64,000 bases of DNA from Helicobacter pylori (GCA_008032955.1 CP032046.1:1568553-1632552); one strand, 5' to 3'; shown: positions 32,535 to 42,132, counted from the first letter of the stretch. Notes: generated by a model not told the origin, from the letters alone. Program-made: numbers and translations.

Positions 32535-34372
32535 ATGAGTGCGGAACTGATTGCTGTTTATAAAGACGAGCAAATAATAGATTTAGAGAGTGCGAAAGTC
32601 TTAGGGCTGAGCGATGGGATTGAAGCGTTAAAAGGGAGCGAGCCGATATATTTTGATGATTCGCCTTTGGCTTTAGAAGTGATCAGGCATTCATGCGCGC
32701 ATTTGCTCGCACAAAGCTTGAAAGCCCTTTATCCGGACGCGAAATTTTTTGTAGGCCCTGTGGTAGAAGAGGGGTTTTATTACGATTTTAAGACTTCTTC
32801 AAAAATCAGCGAAGAGGATTTGCCTAAAATTGAAGCGAAAATGAAAGAGTTTGCGAAGTCAAAGCTCGCTATCACTAAAGAGACTTTAACCAGAGAGCAA
32901 GCTTTGGAGCGTTTTAAGGGCGATGAATTAAAGCATGCGGTGATGAGTAAAATCAGTGGCGATATATTTGGCGTGTATAAACAAGGCGAGTTTGAAGATT
33001 TGTGTAAGGGGCCGCATCTCCCAAACACCCGTTTTTTAAACCATTTCAAGCTCACTAAATTGGCCGGGGCTTATTTGGGTGGCGATGAAAACAATGAAAT
33101 GCTCATTAGAATCTATGGCATCGCTTTTGCCACCAAAGAGGGCTTAAAAGACTATCTTTTCCAAATAGAAGAAGCGAAAAAACGAGACCACAGAAAGCTG
33201 GGCGTGGAGCTAGGGCTTTTTAGCTTTGATGATGAGATAGGGGCAGGCTTACCTTTATGGTTGCCTAAAGGGGCAAGGCTCAGAAAACGCATTGAAGACT
33301 TATTGAGTCAAGCGTTGCTTTTAAGAGGCTATGAGCCGGTCAAAGGCCCTGAGATTTTAAAGAGCGATGTGTGGAAAATCAGCGGGCATTATGACAATTA
33401 TAAAGAAAACATGTATTTCACCACGATTGATGAGCAAGAATACGGCATAAAGCCTATGAATTGCGTGGGGCATATTAAAGTCTATCAAAGCGCTTTACAC
33501 AGCTACAGAGATTTGCCTTTAAGGTTTTATGAATACGGCGTGGTGCATCGGCACGAAAAAAGCGGCGTGTTGCATGGGCTTTTAAGGGTTAGGGAATTTA
33601 CCCAAGATGATGCGCATATTTTTTGCTCTTTTGAACAGATCCAAAGCGAAGTGAGTGCGATTTTAGATTTCACGCATAAAATCATGAAAGCGTTTGGTTT
33701 TAGCTATGAAATGGAATTATCCACTAGACCAACTAAATCCATAGGCGATGATGAAGTTTGGGAAAAGGCCACTGACGCTTTAAAAGAAGCCCTAAAAGAG
33801 CACCGCATTGATTATAAGATTGATGAAGGGGGAGGGGCTTTCTATGGGCCTAAGATTGACATTAAAATCACTGACGCTTTAAGGCGTAAATGGCAGTGCG
33901 GCACGATTCAAGTGGATATGAATCTGCCTGAACGCTTCAAGCTCGCTTTCACGAATGAGCGTAATCACGCTGAACAGCCGGTGATGATCCACAGGGCGAT
34001 TTTAGGCTCGTTTGAAAGGTTTATTGCGATTTTGAGCGAACATTTTGGGGGGAATTTCCCTTTCTTTGTCGCGCCCACTCAAATCGCTCTCATTCCTATT
34101 AATGAAGAGCATCATGTTTTTGCTTTGAAATTAAAAGAGGAATTAAAAAAGCGCGATATTTTTGTAGAAGTGTTGGATAAAAACGACAGCTTGAATAAAA
34201 AAGTGCGCTTAGCCGAAAAGCAAAAATCCCTATGATTTTAGTTTTAGGGAATGAGGAAATGGAGACCGAAATTCTATCCATTAGAGACAGAGAAAAACAA
34301 GCTCAATATAAAATGCCCTTAAAGGAGTTTTTAAACATGGTTGAATCTAAGATGCAAGAGGTTAGTTTTTGA
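32535..34372 (+). pseudogene. thrS: Threonyl-tRNA synthetase, frame broken near the 3' end
   Basis: Charges tRNA-Thr; essential. The editing domain (HSCAHLLAQSLK at about 51-62), the class II motif 2 region (FYEYGVVHRHEKSG) and motif 3 (HRAILGSFERFIAIL at about 485-500) are present, followed by the anticodon-binding domain. The frame stops early at 34235 because five A are seen at 34222-34226; a sixth restores LAEKQKIPMILVLGNEE and runs to TGA at 34370-34372, giving 612 residues. A loss of function here would be lethal, so a sequencing error is likely. No TGS domain at the N terminus, as in the short form. Confidence 0.92.
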
Positions 34373-34980
34373 GTAGGAACGAAGTGTTGTTAAACGGAGA
34401 TATTAATTTTAAAGAAGTGCGTTGCGTGGGCGATAATGGCGAAGTGTATGGGATCATTTCTTCCAAAGAAGCGCTCAATATCGCTCAAAATTTAGGTTTG
34501 GATTTGGTTTTGATTTCAGCGAGCGCGAAACCTCCCGTGTGTAAGGTGATGGATTATAATAAATTCCGCTACCAAAATGAAAAGAAAATCAAGGAAGCCA
34601 AGAAAAAGCAAAAGCAAATTGAAATCAAAGAGATCAAGCTTTCCACTCAAATTGCGCAAAACGATATTAACTACAAAGTCAAGCATGCGAGAGAATTTAT
34701 TGAAGCCAATAAGCATGTCAAATTCAAAGTGGTTTTAAAGGGTAGGGAGAGTCAAAACTCAAAAGCTGGGCTTGATGTGCTTTTGAGAATCCAAACAATG
34801 ATGGAGGATTTAGCTAACCCTGAAAAGGAGCCAAAAACTGAGGGGCGTTTTGTTTCATGGATGTTTGTGCCTAAGGCTAAAGAAGCCCCCAAAAACGAAA
34901 AGAAAACCAAAGAAAATAACCCACCTTTTAATCGTATTAACCTTATGAAAGGAGAAAATCATGCCAAAAATGAAGACTAA
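34369..34980 (+). CDS. infC: Translation initiation factor IF-3
   Basis: Binds the 30S subunit and checks initiator tRNA. 203 residues: N domain ([31 protein letters not shown]), helical linker ([19 protein letters not shown]) and C domain, plus an extra basic tail of about 30 residues. The start is a TTG at 34369, inside the thrS stop codon (TTTTGAG), with AAGAGG upstream; a non-ATG start is usual for infC because the factor represses its own synthesis at weak start codons. The end overlaps rpmI by 20 bases. Confidence 0.93.
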
Positions 34981-35155
34981 TCGCGGCGCGTCTAAGCGTT
35001 TCAAAGTCAAAAAAAACTTGATTAAGCGTGGCAGTGCTTTTAAAAGCCATATTTTGACTAAAAAAAGCCCTAAGCGTAAAGCCAATCTAAACGCGCCAAA
35101 ACATGTGCATCACACTAACGCGCATTCTGTCATGTCGCTGCTTTGCAGGGCTTAG
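34961..35155 (+). CDS. rpmI: Ribosomal protein bL35
   Basis: Large-subunit protein, 64 residues, very basic. Conserved [18 protein letters not shown] start and the typical [16 protein letters not shown] segment. Start ATG lies 20 bases before the infC stop and has GAAAGGAG upstream. Standard infC-rpmI-rplT order. Confidence 0.97.
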
Positions 35156-35249
35156 GAATGCTCATTAGAAAGTGGAGTTAATCCCCTTATTTAAGGGAAA
35201 GTCGTTTGAAAAACGCACCTAAAAATATTTTAAAAAGAAAGGTAAAGAA

Positions 35250-35600
35250 ATGAGAGTTAAAACAGGCGTTGTGCGCAGAAGACGCCATAAAAAAGTCTTA
35301 AAACTCGCTAGAGGGTTTTATAGTGGCAGAAGAAAGCATTTTAGAAAGGCTAAAGAACAGCTTGAAAGGAGCATGTATTACGCCTTTAGGGATCGCAAAC
35401 AAAAGAAAAGAGAGTTCAGGAGTTTGTGGGTGGTAAGGATTAATGCGGCTTGCAGAATGCATGAAACAAGTTATTCGCGCTTCATGCATGCCTTAAAAGT
35501 GGCTAACATTGAATTAGACCGCAAGGTTTTAGCAGACATGGCGATGAACGACATGCAAGCCTTTAAGAGCGTGTTAGAGAGCGTGAGAGAGCATCTTTAA
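35250..35600 (+). CDS. rplT: Ribosomal protein bL20
   Basis: Large-subunit assembly protein of 116 residues, N terminus [20 protein letters not shown] and conserved [19 protein letters not shown]. In many bacteria bL20 represses its own operon by binding an mRNA mimic of its rRNA site. Here 94 bases separate it from rpmI, with hairpins CCCTT/AAGGG and CGTTT/AAACG in the gap. Confidence 0.97.
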   Translation: MRVKTGVVRRRRHKKVLKLARGFYSGRRKHFRKAKEQLERSMYYAFRDRKQKKREFRSLWVVRINAACRMHETSYSRFMHALKVANIELDRKVLADMAMNDMQAFKSVLESVREHL

Positions 35601-35649
35601 TCTCTATTGGCTGTTAGGTTTAGTTTTAGCCTAAAAAAGGTGAGAGGAT

Positions 35650-35688
35650 TTAGGAATTTTTACTAAAAAGTTCCTAAAATTGATTTTT
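35650..35688 (+). terminator. Terminator of the thrS-rplT operon
   Basis: TTAGGAA-TTTTT-ACT-AAAAA-G-TTCCTAA is a stem of about 12 base pairs with one bulged G, followed by AATTGATTTTTG. It lies 50 bases after the rplT stop codon. Confidence 0.6.
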
Positions 35689-35798
35689 GTTTCAATTTAT
35701 TCTCATTCAATCGCTATATTTAATCAAAAAGAAAGCAATTTTATAGTAGAATGTAGCATTTAGAACTCAAGTAGAGAAAATGTAGAAGGAAGGAATAC

Positions 35799-36659
35799 AT
35801 GAAGAAATCTGTTATAGTAGGTGCTATCTCTCTAGCGATGACAAGCTTATTGTCAGCAGAGACCCCTAAGCAAGAAAAAGCTATTAAGACTAGCCCTACC
35901 AAAAAAGGTGAAAGAAATGCTGCTTTTATAGGGATTGATTACCAGTTAGGTATGCTCAGCACTACCGCTCAAAATTGTTCCCATGGGAATTGTAATGGTA
36001 ATCAAAGTGGGGCTTACGGCTCTAACACGCCTAACATGCCTACAGCGTCAAACCCCACAGGAGGGCTTACTCATGGCGCTCTAGGGACTCGTGGGTATAA
36101 AGGCTTAAGCAACCAACAATACGCTATCAATGGTTTTGGGTTTGTTGTAGGGTATAAGCATTTTTTTAAGAAATCCCCGCAATTTGGAATGCGTTATTAC
36201 GGATTCTTTGATTTTGCAAGCTCTTATTATAAGTATTACACTTATAATGATTATGGCATGAGAGACGCTCGCAAGGGTTCTCAAAGTTTCATGTTTGGCT
36301 ATGGGGCTGGCACAGATGTGTTGTTTAACCCGGCTATTTTCAATCGTGAGAACTTGCATTTTGGGTTTTTCTTGGGCGTTGCGATTGGTGGCACCTCTTG
36401 GGGTCCAACAAACTATTATTTTAAGGACTTAGCTGATGAATACAGAGGGAGTTTCCACCCATCAAATTTTCAGGTCTTAGTTAATGGCGGGATTCGCTTA
36501 GGCACTAAACACCAAGGTTTTGAAATTGGCTTGAAAATCCAAACCATTCGCAACAATTACTATACCGCTAGCGCGGATAATGTGCCTGAAGGGACTACTT
36601 ATAGATTCACCTTCCACCGCCCCTATGCCTTTTATTGGCGTTACATTGTAAGCTTTTAA
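35799..36659 (+). CDS. horB: Outer membrane protein HorB
   Basis: Outer membrane beta-barrel of the Hor subgroup of the H. pylori outer membrane protein family; HorB is reported to promote adhesion to gastric cells. 286 residues, with signal peptide MKKSVIVGAISLAMTSLLSA, a variable Asn/Gly/Thr-rich loop region (about 60-100), and a C-terminal part of alternating hydrophobic residues ending YIVSF. AAGGAAGG is a strong ribosome binding site. Name is from similarity in memory; family assignment is solid. Confidence 0.85.
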   Translation: MKKSVIVGAISLAMTSLLSAETPKQEKAIKTSPTKKGERNAAFIGIDYQLGMLSTTAQNCSHGNCNGNQSGAYGSNTPNMPTASNPTGGLTHGALGTRGYKGLSNQQYAINGFGFVVGYKHFFKKSPQFGMRYYGFFDFASSYYKYYTYNDYGMRDARKGSQSFMFGYGAGTDVLFNPAIFNRENLHFGFFLGVAIGGTSWGPTNYYFKDLADEYRGSFHPSNFQVLVNGGIRLGTKHQGFEIGLKIQTIRNNYYTASADNVPEGTTYRFTFHRPYAFYWRYIVSF

Positions 36660-36710
36660 GGTGTTTTAGGGTTAATTTATGGGGGGTATAGAAAAGGGCT
36701 TTTGCTCTTT

Positions 36711-36836
36711 ATGGCCTTTTATGACTTTCTTGTATCAAAGCCGTTGTTTAATCAATACGGCTACTTGGCAAAAATTAAAGCACAATCCTTACAAGCAATT
36801 GAACTTACCAACAACCGCACACAAACAAATCTTTGA
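36711..36836 (+). CDS. Possible 41-residue peptide
   Basis: ATG-TGA reading frame of 41 residues (MAFYDFLVSKPLFNQYGYLA...). It has GGGCTTTTGCTCTTT before it, a weak ribosome binding site, and no signal peptide. It sits downstream of horB, where the surrounding 350 bases hold no other gene. From memory a small ORF has been annotated here in other strains. Low confidence. Confidence 0.3.
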   Translation: MAFYDFLVSKPLFNQYGYLAKIKAQSLQAIELTNNRTQTNL

Positions 36837-37006
36837 AAAATCAAAAATAAATTGATTATTTTTAAAAATAAGGGATATAGGTTAGCTGTTTTAATGGAGC
36901 GCTGATCATAAAATCTAAAAATCAATTGGCTATTAAAGCGCTATAAGTTATCTTTAATCAATCAGATGATAGAATTCATTTTTTATTTTTGAATTGGGAG
37001 CATTTG

Positions 37007-37438
37007 ATGAAAAAATTAGCGGTTTCTTTATTATTTACAGGGACTTTTTTGGGGCTTTTTTTGAATGCGAGTGACTTTAAGAGCATGAATGATAAGCAAC
37101 TATTGGAGCAAGCAGGGAAAGTCGCTCCTAGCGAAGTTCCAGAGTTTCGCGCAGAAATCAATAAGCGATTAGCAGTGATGAAAGAAGAAGATCGTAAAAA
37201 TTATAAAGCGGATTTTAAGAAAGCGATGGATAAGAATTTGGCTTCTTTAAGTCAAGAAGATCGCAACAAGCGTAAAAAAGAAATCCTTGAAGTGATTGCT
37301 AACAAAAAGAAAACAATGACCATGAAAGAATACCGTGAAGAGGGGTTGGATTTGCATGATTGCGCATGCGAAGGCCCTTTTCATGACCATGAAAAAAAGG
37401 GAAAAAAAGGGAAAAAACCAAGCCATCATAAGCATTAG
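37007..37438 (+). CDS. DUF1104-type secreted protein with His-rich tail
   Basis: 143 residues from the ATG at 37007, after GGGAGCATTTG; the longer frame adds six residues before the signal peptide. Signal peptide MKKLAVSLLFTGTFLGLFLNA, then a helical body that begins FKSMNDKQLLEQAGKVAPSEVPEFRAEINKR as in the Helicobacter DUF1104 family. The last ~25 residues hold Cys-x-Cys, HDHE, Lys-Lys-Gly repeats and HHKH, probably metal binding. Ends in the periplasm by inference. Confidence 0.78.
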   Translation: MKKLAVSLLFTGTFLGLFLNASDFKSMNDKQLLEQAGKVAPSEVPEFRAEINKRLAVMKEEDRKNYKADFKKAMDKNLASLSQEDRNKRKKEILEVIANKKKTMTMKEYREEGLDLHDCACEGPFHDHEKKGKKGKKPSHHKH

Positions 37439-37463
37439 CGCTTAGGGTGTGCTAACTTTTTTT
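37435..37463 (+). terminator. Short terminator hairpin after the DUF1104 gene
   Basis: TTAGC and GCTAA pair across an 11-base loop, overlapping the stop codon, and are followed by CTTTTTTT. The five-pair stem is short, so confidence is limited. Confidence 0.45.
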
Positions 37464-37530
37464 GATTTTTGTAAAAATACGCCGTAAATCTCTAGCTTTT
37501 GGCTGTGGGGGTGTAAGGCGTTTTTTTTGT

Positions 37531-37536
37531 TATAAT
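37531..37536 (+). promoter_or_regulatory. -10 element of candidate small RNA
   Basis: TATAAT in context TTTGTTATAATTCTG, more than 300 bases before the next gene. Transcription would start at about 37543-37546. Confidence 0.5.
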
Positions 37537-37544
37537 TCTGTTAT

Positions 37545-37615
37545 AGGGTTTGAGCATTGACTCTTAAAATAGAGACTATCTATCTGGTGGGTGGGCTTTG
37601 TTGCTCTCAAATCCT
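37545..37615 (+). ncRNA. Candidate structured small RNA
   Basis: The predicted transcript begins with AGGGTTTGAG at 37545-37554, which pairs over ten bases (one G-U) with CTCAAATCCT at 37606-37615. The enclosed loop carries a GGTGGGTGGGC stretch and a small CTCT/AGAG stem. The 5' end of the helix coincides with the predicted start. Not matched to any known RNA family by me; the 3' end is uncertain. It might instead be part of a long leader of the next gene. Confidence 0.3.
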
Positions 37616-37852
37616 TTAGCTGTAAAGAGCGTCTCAAATTTTTAGGGTTAAAGTTTTTGGAGTGTTTGTATTTTTTGGATATTTATAGTATCATACCTAG
37701 TAATGAAGACCCTTTGAAAGTCTGTATTTTAAGACGGCTAAAACAGCTTGAATTCTAGGTGGTTTTTTATCAATAGAATATTTCAAAAGAGAGCTTTTTA
37801 TGAAGAACGGTATCTATTTTTGTTGCGGTTATATATTAATTAGGAGTTTGGT

Positions 37853-38710
37853 GTGAAGCGAATTTTATTTTTTTTAGTGGCTACGACTTTTTTGTTGAGA
37901 GCAGAAACGGCTTCTGCTACTATTAACACTACAGTTGATCCCAATGTTATGTTTTCTGAAAGCTCTACGGGGAATGTGAAAAAAGACCGCAAGAGGGTTT
38001 TAAAGAGCATGGTTGATTTAGAAAAAGAGCGTGTGAAGAATTTTAACCAGTATTCTGAAACCAAGATGAGTAAGGGCGATTTATCCGCTTTTGGAGCTTT
38101 CTTTAAGGGGAGTTTGGAAGATTGCGTGGAGCAAAAGATTTGTTACTATGAGCATAGGAATGGCAAGGTTTCTTTTGTGGTGAATGACAGAGAAAAGTTT
38201 TATAAGCATGTGCTTAAAGACTTAGGGACAGAGCTTTCACTCCCCTTATTTAATTGGCTTTACAAAGGCTCAGATTTTGGGGCTTTGCATGAGCAGTTTG
38301 GGGACATGTATGATGGGTATATCAAATATTTGATCAGCATGGTTAGAATAAGCCAAAAAGAAAAGGCTAGAAAAGTGGATGCAATCGTTCTTAAAAAAAT
38401 GGAAGAACAAGCTGAGAAAGACACTAAGGCAGCATTCCAAAAGAGGAGCAGTGGGGAGCTTGAAAGCCATACTGATAGCCCTGAATTTATAAGCTCTTCT
38501 AAGACACAGAATTCTTCTAACCCAGATCTAGACCCTATGACTAACGCTAACACGCTCAAAGAAACAGCTTCAAAAGAGCCAGAGACTTCTTCAAAAAAGG
38601 AAAAAAAGCCCAAGAAAAAACGACGCCTTTCAAAGAAAGAAAAGCAACAACGGGCCTTGCAACAAGAGTTTGAAAAACAAATTAGCGATTCTAGTAAGTC
38701 TGAAAAATAA
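37853..38710 (+). CDS. Secreted hypothetical protein with basic, disordered tail
   Basis: 285 residues from a GTG start after ATTAGGAGTTTG. Signal peptide MKRILFFLVATTFLLRAETASA, a central folded part with a possible disulfide (LEDCVEQKICYYEH at about 90-103), then a Ser/Thr/Glu-rich low-complexity region from about residue 200 and a Lys/Arg-rich tail (KKEKKPKKKRRLSKKEK). No known domain. The charged tail suggests envelope or nucleic-acid contact, but this is speculation. Confidence 0.78.
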   Translation: MKRILFFLVATTFLLRAETASATINTTVDPNVMFSESSTGNVKKDRKRVLKSMVDLEKERVKNFNQYSETKMSKGDLSAFGAFFKGSLEDCVEQKICYYEHRNGKVSFVVNDREKFYKHVLKDLGTELSLPLFNWLYKGSDFGALHEQFGDMYDGYIKYLISMVRISQKEKARKVDAIVLKKMEEQAEKDTKAAFQKRSSGELESHTDSPEFISSSKTQNSSNPDLDPMTNANTLKETASKEPETSSKKEKKPKKKRRLSKKEKQQRALQQEFEKQISDSSKSEK

Positions 38711-39343
38711 TAAAATAGCCTAGCTTACCTTTTTGGCTAGGGGGCTTTAAATAAGTTTCTTAAGCACTCCTTTTTAGGCTTTTAGCTCTCTATCACTAAG
38801 CTCTGTGTCCTATTGGTTAGGACTATCTCTTTTAAAAATCACTGCTTTTTTAAAATCTTTAGAATTTAAGCTTTTTGGCTTTTTTGTGGTAACGATTGGT
38901 AAGCTTAAGGTTTTGTTACGCAAAAATCTTTGAAATATAGCGATTGACAGAGTTAAACATAACCTCAAGACATTCCAACGCATTTTATAAAGCCTATAAA
39001 AATTTTTAATGGAGTGTTGGTAATCAAATTGATGCCTTTGAGGGTTTTTCACAATCAAAATAAAAAAGCTAAGCTAGTGATAATTTCTCATAACATGCTC
39101 TTATGGAGTTAGGGGGATTTTTAAAAGGGGTTGTAGGGGAATGATTTCAAAAAATATCCCCATCCCCTTATGAGTTTAAATAAACTTTTTACTATAAAAT
39201 GGAATCCAAAACGACGGAATAACGCTTTAAAACCCTATGTTTAAAATTTTTGAAGGATATTAAAGTTGGATAAGATTTATTTGCATTTGATAAAAACAAA
39301 GCCTTTTTTAGGAAATAAAACCCCTAAAGATTAGAGCTATCCC
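38711..39343. other. 633-base region without a confident gene
   Basis: CCTAGC and GCTAGG at 38719-38741 form a hairpin just after the preceding gene, possibly a terminator. A minus-strand frame of 82 codons (38810-39058) lacks a ribosome binding site and family features. A GGGG/CCCC repeat lies at 39110-39178. A TATAAA at 39193 precedes a 22-codon TTG frame (39266-39334) with GAAGGATAT upstream, which may encode a tiny peptide. Confidence 0.4.
39110..39178. repeat. Copy 1 of the GGGG/CCCC intergenic repeat
   Basis: TAGGGGGATTT, GGGGTTGTAGGGG, ATTTCAAAA and CCCCATCCCCTTA follow in this order; GGGGAT can pair with ATCCCC to fold the whole unit. The same blocks occur in order at 43541-43615 and, partly, at 13533-13577. 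Confidence 0.5.
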
Positions 39344-40711
39344 TTAGCATTCTAAAGTCTTAGCTAACCCCCCTAACGAAGTCTCTTTGTATTTTTCATT
39401 CATGTCTTTTCCGGTTGCATACATCGTAGCGATCACTTCATCTAAGCTCACTTTAGGCTTGTATTCATATTCTAAAGCCAGTTTAGAAGCACTAATCGCT
39501 TTGATCGCTCCTAAAACATTGCGTTCAATACAAGGGATTTGCACCAAGCCCCCCACCGGATCGCATGTCAATCCTAAATGGTGTTCCATAGCGATTTCAC
39601 TAGCGATTAAAACCTGTTGCGTGGTCGCTTGGCACAAATGAGCTAACCCCCCCGCAGCCATAGAGCTTGCCACGCCAATTTCAGCCTGACACCCCGCTTC
39701 TGCGCCGCTCAAGGAAGCGTTTTTCTTGTAAAGATAGCCAATCGCCGCACTGGTGAGTAAAAAATCATTGATAGATTTTTGCGATAAATTTTCAAACAAA
39801 TGGTTTTTAGCGTATAAAAGCACGCTTGGCACTACTGCGCACGCTCCATTAGTGGGGGCGGTTACCACCTTGCCTCCGCTAGCGTTTTCTTCAGCAATGG
39901 CGCGAGCGTAAAGCGAAATGTAATCAATCAACGCTAAGGGGTCTTTCCCGCTTGTGGGGTGTTTTTCTAAGCGCGTTTTAATGCTTGGGGCTAATCGTGT
40001 TACCTTTAAAGAACCAGGCAGATACCTTTCTTTAGAATTAACCCCATTATCATAACACTCAAGCATCGCATGGTAAATTTTAGCCATCGTTGCATCAGGG
40101 CAGTTTTTCAGGGCGTCTTCTCTCAAACGCACGATTCCAGCGATGCTTTTTTGGTGTTTTTGGCATAATTCTAGCAATTCCTTAGCGCTTGAAAAATCAT
40201 AGGCAATGCTTTCATTTCCACCCTCTTTAGATAAGTTGTCTAATTCTTTTTCAGTATAGACAAACCCTCCACCGACAGAATAGTAAGTCTCTTCTTTTAA
40301 AACCTCATTTTTAGCGTTAAAAGCTTTTAGAATGAGAGCGTTTTGGTGTCTGGCTAAGGGTTTGTTGTCAAAAATCAAATCTTTAGCATAATCAAAAGGA
40401 ATGCGATGTTGGTTAGCGAGTTTTAAAACTTTGTTTTCAAGCGCTTCATGCAATAAGGCTTTTTTGGTTGTTATATCTAATTCGTTAGCGTAAATGCCAT
40501 GCAAGCCAATTAAAACCGCTTCATCGCTCAAATGCCCTTTACCGGTTAAAGCCAATGAGCCATGCAAGGTGATTTGAACGCGTTCAACCTGCTCTAAAAT
40601 GCCTTTTAACAACCCGCAAAATCTCGCCCCCGCTTCCATAGGCCCTATGGTGTGTGAAGAGCTAGGCCCCACGCCGATTTTAAAAATGGATAAAATAGAA
40701 AAACTAGCCAT
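39344..40711 (-). CDS. sdaA: L-serine dehydratase (single-chain, iron-sulfur)
   Basis: Deaminates serine to pyruvate. 455 residues as a fused beta-alpha single chain. Three cysteines that should hold the oxygen-sensitive [4Fe-4S] cluster are in place: Cys341 (AGCQAE), Cys383 (LTCDPVGG) and Cys394 (IPCIER). The protein ends in Cys455 (TLEC), matching the tail-in-mouth C-terminal cysteine known from the Legionella enzyme, where it caps the cluster until serine displaces it. Starts one base inside the sdaC stop codon, so the pair forms a serine-catabolism operon, sdaC first. Confidence 0.95.
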   Translation of the reverse strand: MASFSILSIFKIGVGPSSSHTIGPMEAGARFCGLLKGILEQVERVQITLHGSLALTGKGHLSDEAVLIGLHGIYANELDITTKKALLHEALENKVLKLANQHRIPFDYAKDLIFDNKPLARHQNALILKAFNAKNEVLKEETYYSVGGGFVYTEKELDNLSKEGGNESIAYDFSSAKELLELCQKHQKSIAGIVRLREDALKNCPDATMAKIYHAMLECYDNGVNSKERYLPGSLKVTRLAPSIKTRLEKHPTSGKDPLALIDYISLYARAIAEENASGGKVVTAPTNGACAVVPSVLLYAKNHLFENLSQKSINDFLLTSAAIGYLYKKNASLSGAEAGCQAEIGVASSMAAGGLAHLCQATTQQVLIASEIAMEHHLGLTCDPVGGLVQIPCIERNVLGAIKAISASKLALEYEYKPKVSLDEVIATMYATGKDMNEKYKETSLGGLAKTLEC

Positions 40712-41952
40712 TAAAATAGTCCTAAAAACACGCTCAAAGCCGTCAAGCTCCCAAAGACAAACACAAAAATATCCACTTTGAAGTTTCTAAAACGCTTCAA
40801 ACTAGAAACGCTATAAAACGCTATCATGGGCATCACAAATAGAATGAGTGCGATAATGGGACCGCCTAAATTTTCAATAAAATCCAAGATATTAGGGTTA
40901 ATATAAGCCACAAGCGTGATAGTCAGCCATAAAAAAATCGTTACGCTAACGCTCAAGGGTTTAGAAGCTTGTTTCAATTTTAAACTTTGAATGATAATGC
41001 CTTCTAAACCCTCCTTAGCCCCATAATAATGCCCAAAAAAAGATGAAAAAATCGCTAAAAAAGCCACCACAGGCCCCGCATAGTTGATTAAAGGGTTGTT
41101 TAAAGTGTTAGCAAAATAGCTTAAAATGGGGATATTTTGTTCCCTTGCTTTCACAAAATCATCAGCATTCAAGCACATGACGCACGAAAACACAAAAAAC
41201 ATCACAAACCCTAAAAGCATCAGCGATGTCCCTAATTCAATTTGATTGAGTTTATACTCTTTGAAAGCGCCGTATTCTTTTTCCACATTTTGAGTGAAGG
41301 TTGAAATGATGGGGCTATGGTTGAATGAAAACACAAGCACCGGTAAGGTTAGCCAAATAGCTAACACAAATTCTTTAAAACTCGGCACCACAAAAAGATT
41401 AGCGCTCTGCCAATAAGGGATAAGATACAAAGAAAAAAGCAATAAGATCAAGCATAAAGGATACACTAAAGCGTTACAAATGCGCGTAACAATCGTAGCG
41501 TTAAAAACCATCACCAACATCATTAAAGAAACTAACGCTACAGCCAGTAAGCCCCGATTAAAAGGCGTTAAATGCAACTGGTTGGTGAAAAAATGATCAA
41601 ACACATTAGTGATACCCACCCCATAAGCCAAACAAATAGGATAAATCGCAAAGAAATAAAGCAAAGTGATAAGAAAACCCCATTGAGCACCAAAATAAGA
41701 GCGAACGACCATAGTAATGTCTTCTTTATCTTTAGATCCTATGAAATAAGCTAAAGCTCTATGCCCCAGATAAGTTAAAGGGAATATGATCGCACTCATC
41801 ACCACAATAGCCCATATCCCATGCCCACCAGCTCTAATAGGCAAAAATAAAATCCCAGCCCCAACGGCTGTGCCAAATAAAGACGCCATCCAACGCAAAT
41901 CAAACGCGTTGAGTTTTTTAGGATCTCTTATAAGTGCTTTTTCTTGTGCCAT
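40711..41952 (-). CDS. sdaC: Serine transporter SdaC
   Basis: Inner-membrane proton-coupled serine importer of the HAAAP family. 413 residues with about eleven hydrophobic segments; the N-terminal FDLRWMASLFGTAVGAGILFLPI segment is the family signature. Upstream of and overlapping sdaA, so uptake and breakdown of serine are co-expressed. Serine is a favoured energy and carbon source of this species. Confidence 0.94.
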   Translation of the reverse strand: MAQEKALIRDPKKLNAFDLRWMASLFGTAVGAGILFLPIRAGGHGIWAIVVMSAIIFPLTYLGHRALAYFIGSKDKEDITMVVRSYFGAQWGFLITLLYFFAIYPICLAYGVGITNVFDHFFTNQLHLTPFNRGLLAVALVSLMMLVMVFNATIVTRICNALVYPLCLILLLFSLYLIPYWQSANLFVVPSFKEFVLAIWLTLPVLVFSFNHSPIISTFTQNVEKEYGAFKEYKLNQIELGTSLMLLGFVMFFVFSCVMCLNADDFVKAREQNIPILSYFANTLNNPLINYAGPVVAFLAIFSSFFGHYYGAKEGLEGIIIQSLKLKQASKPLSVSVTIFLWLTITLVAYINPNILDFIENLGGPIIALILFVMPMIAFYSVSSLKRFRNFKVDIFVFVFGSLTALSVFLGLF

Positions 41953-42091
41953 GCTATTAAACCGCCTTTTTATTGTGTCAAAGAGTTCTCATTGTAACAT
42001 AAAGCTTTTTATGATTGGGTTTTTTTGAGATTAAGGGGTGGTTTTGGGTGCACATTTATTTTCTAAAATCCACGATTTAACCCGCACAAGC

Positions 42092-42097
42092 TATAAT
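42092..42097 (+). promoter_or_regulatory. -10 element of the DAHP synthase gene
   Basis: TATAAT in context AAGCTATAATAACG, 36 bases before the ATG at 42133. Confidence 0.65.
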
Positions 42098-42132
42098 AAC
42101 GCTTAAAAAAAAATTAATAAAGGATTGTAGAA

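Larger units (their letters stand above)
37439..37852 (+). other. 414-base gene-free region with promoter and structured transcript
   Basis: No ORF of note. It holds the -10 at 37531 and the candidate small RNA described separately. Downstream a second -10-like TATAGT (in ATTTATAGTATCATACC, about 37684) probably serves the secreted protein gene at 37853. Confidence 0.5.

Noticed and set aside
38810..39058. Minus-strand ORF of 82 codons
   Set aside because: No ribosome binding site, no family features, AT-rich composition; kept only as a note in the gap entry.
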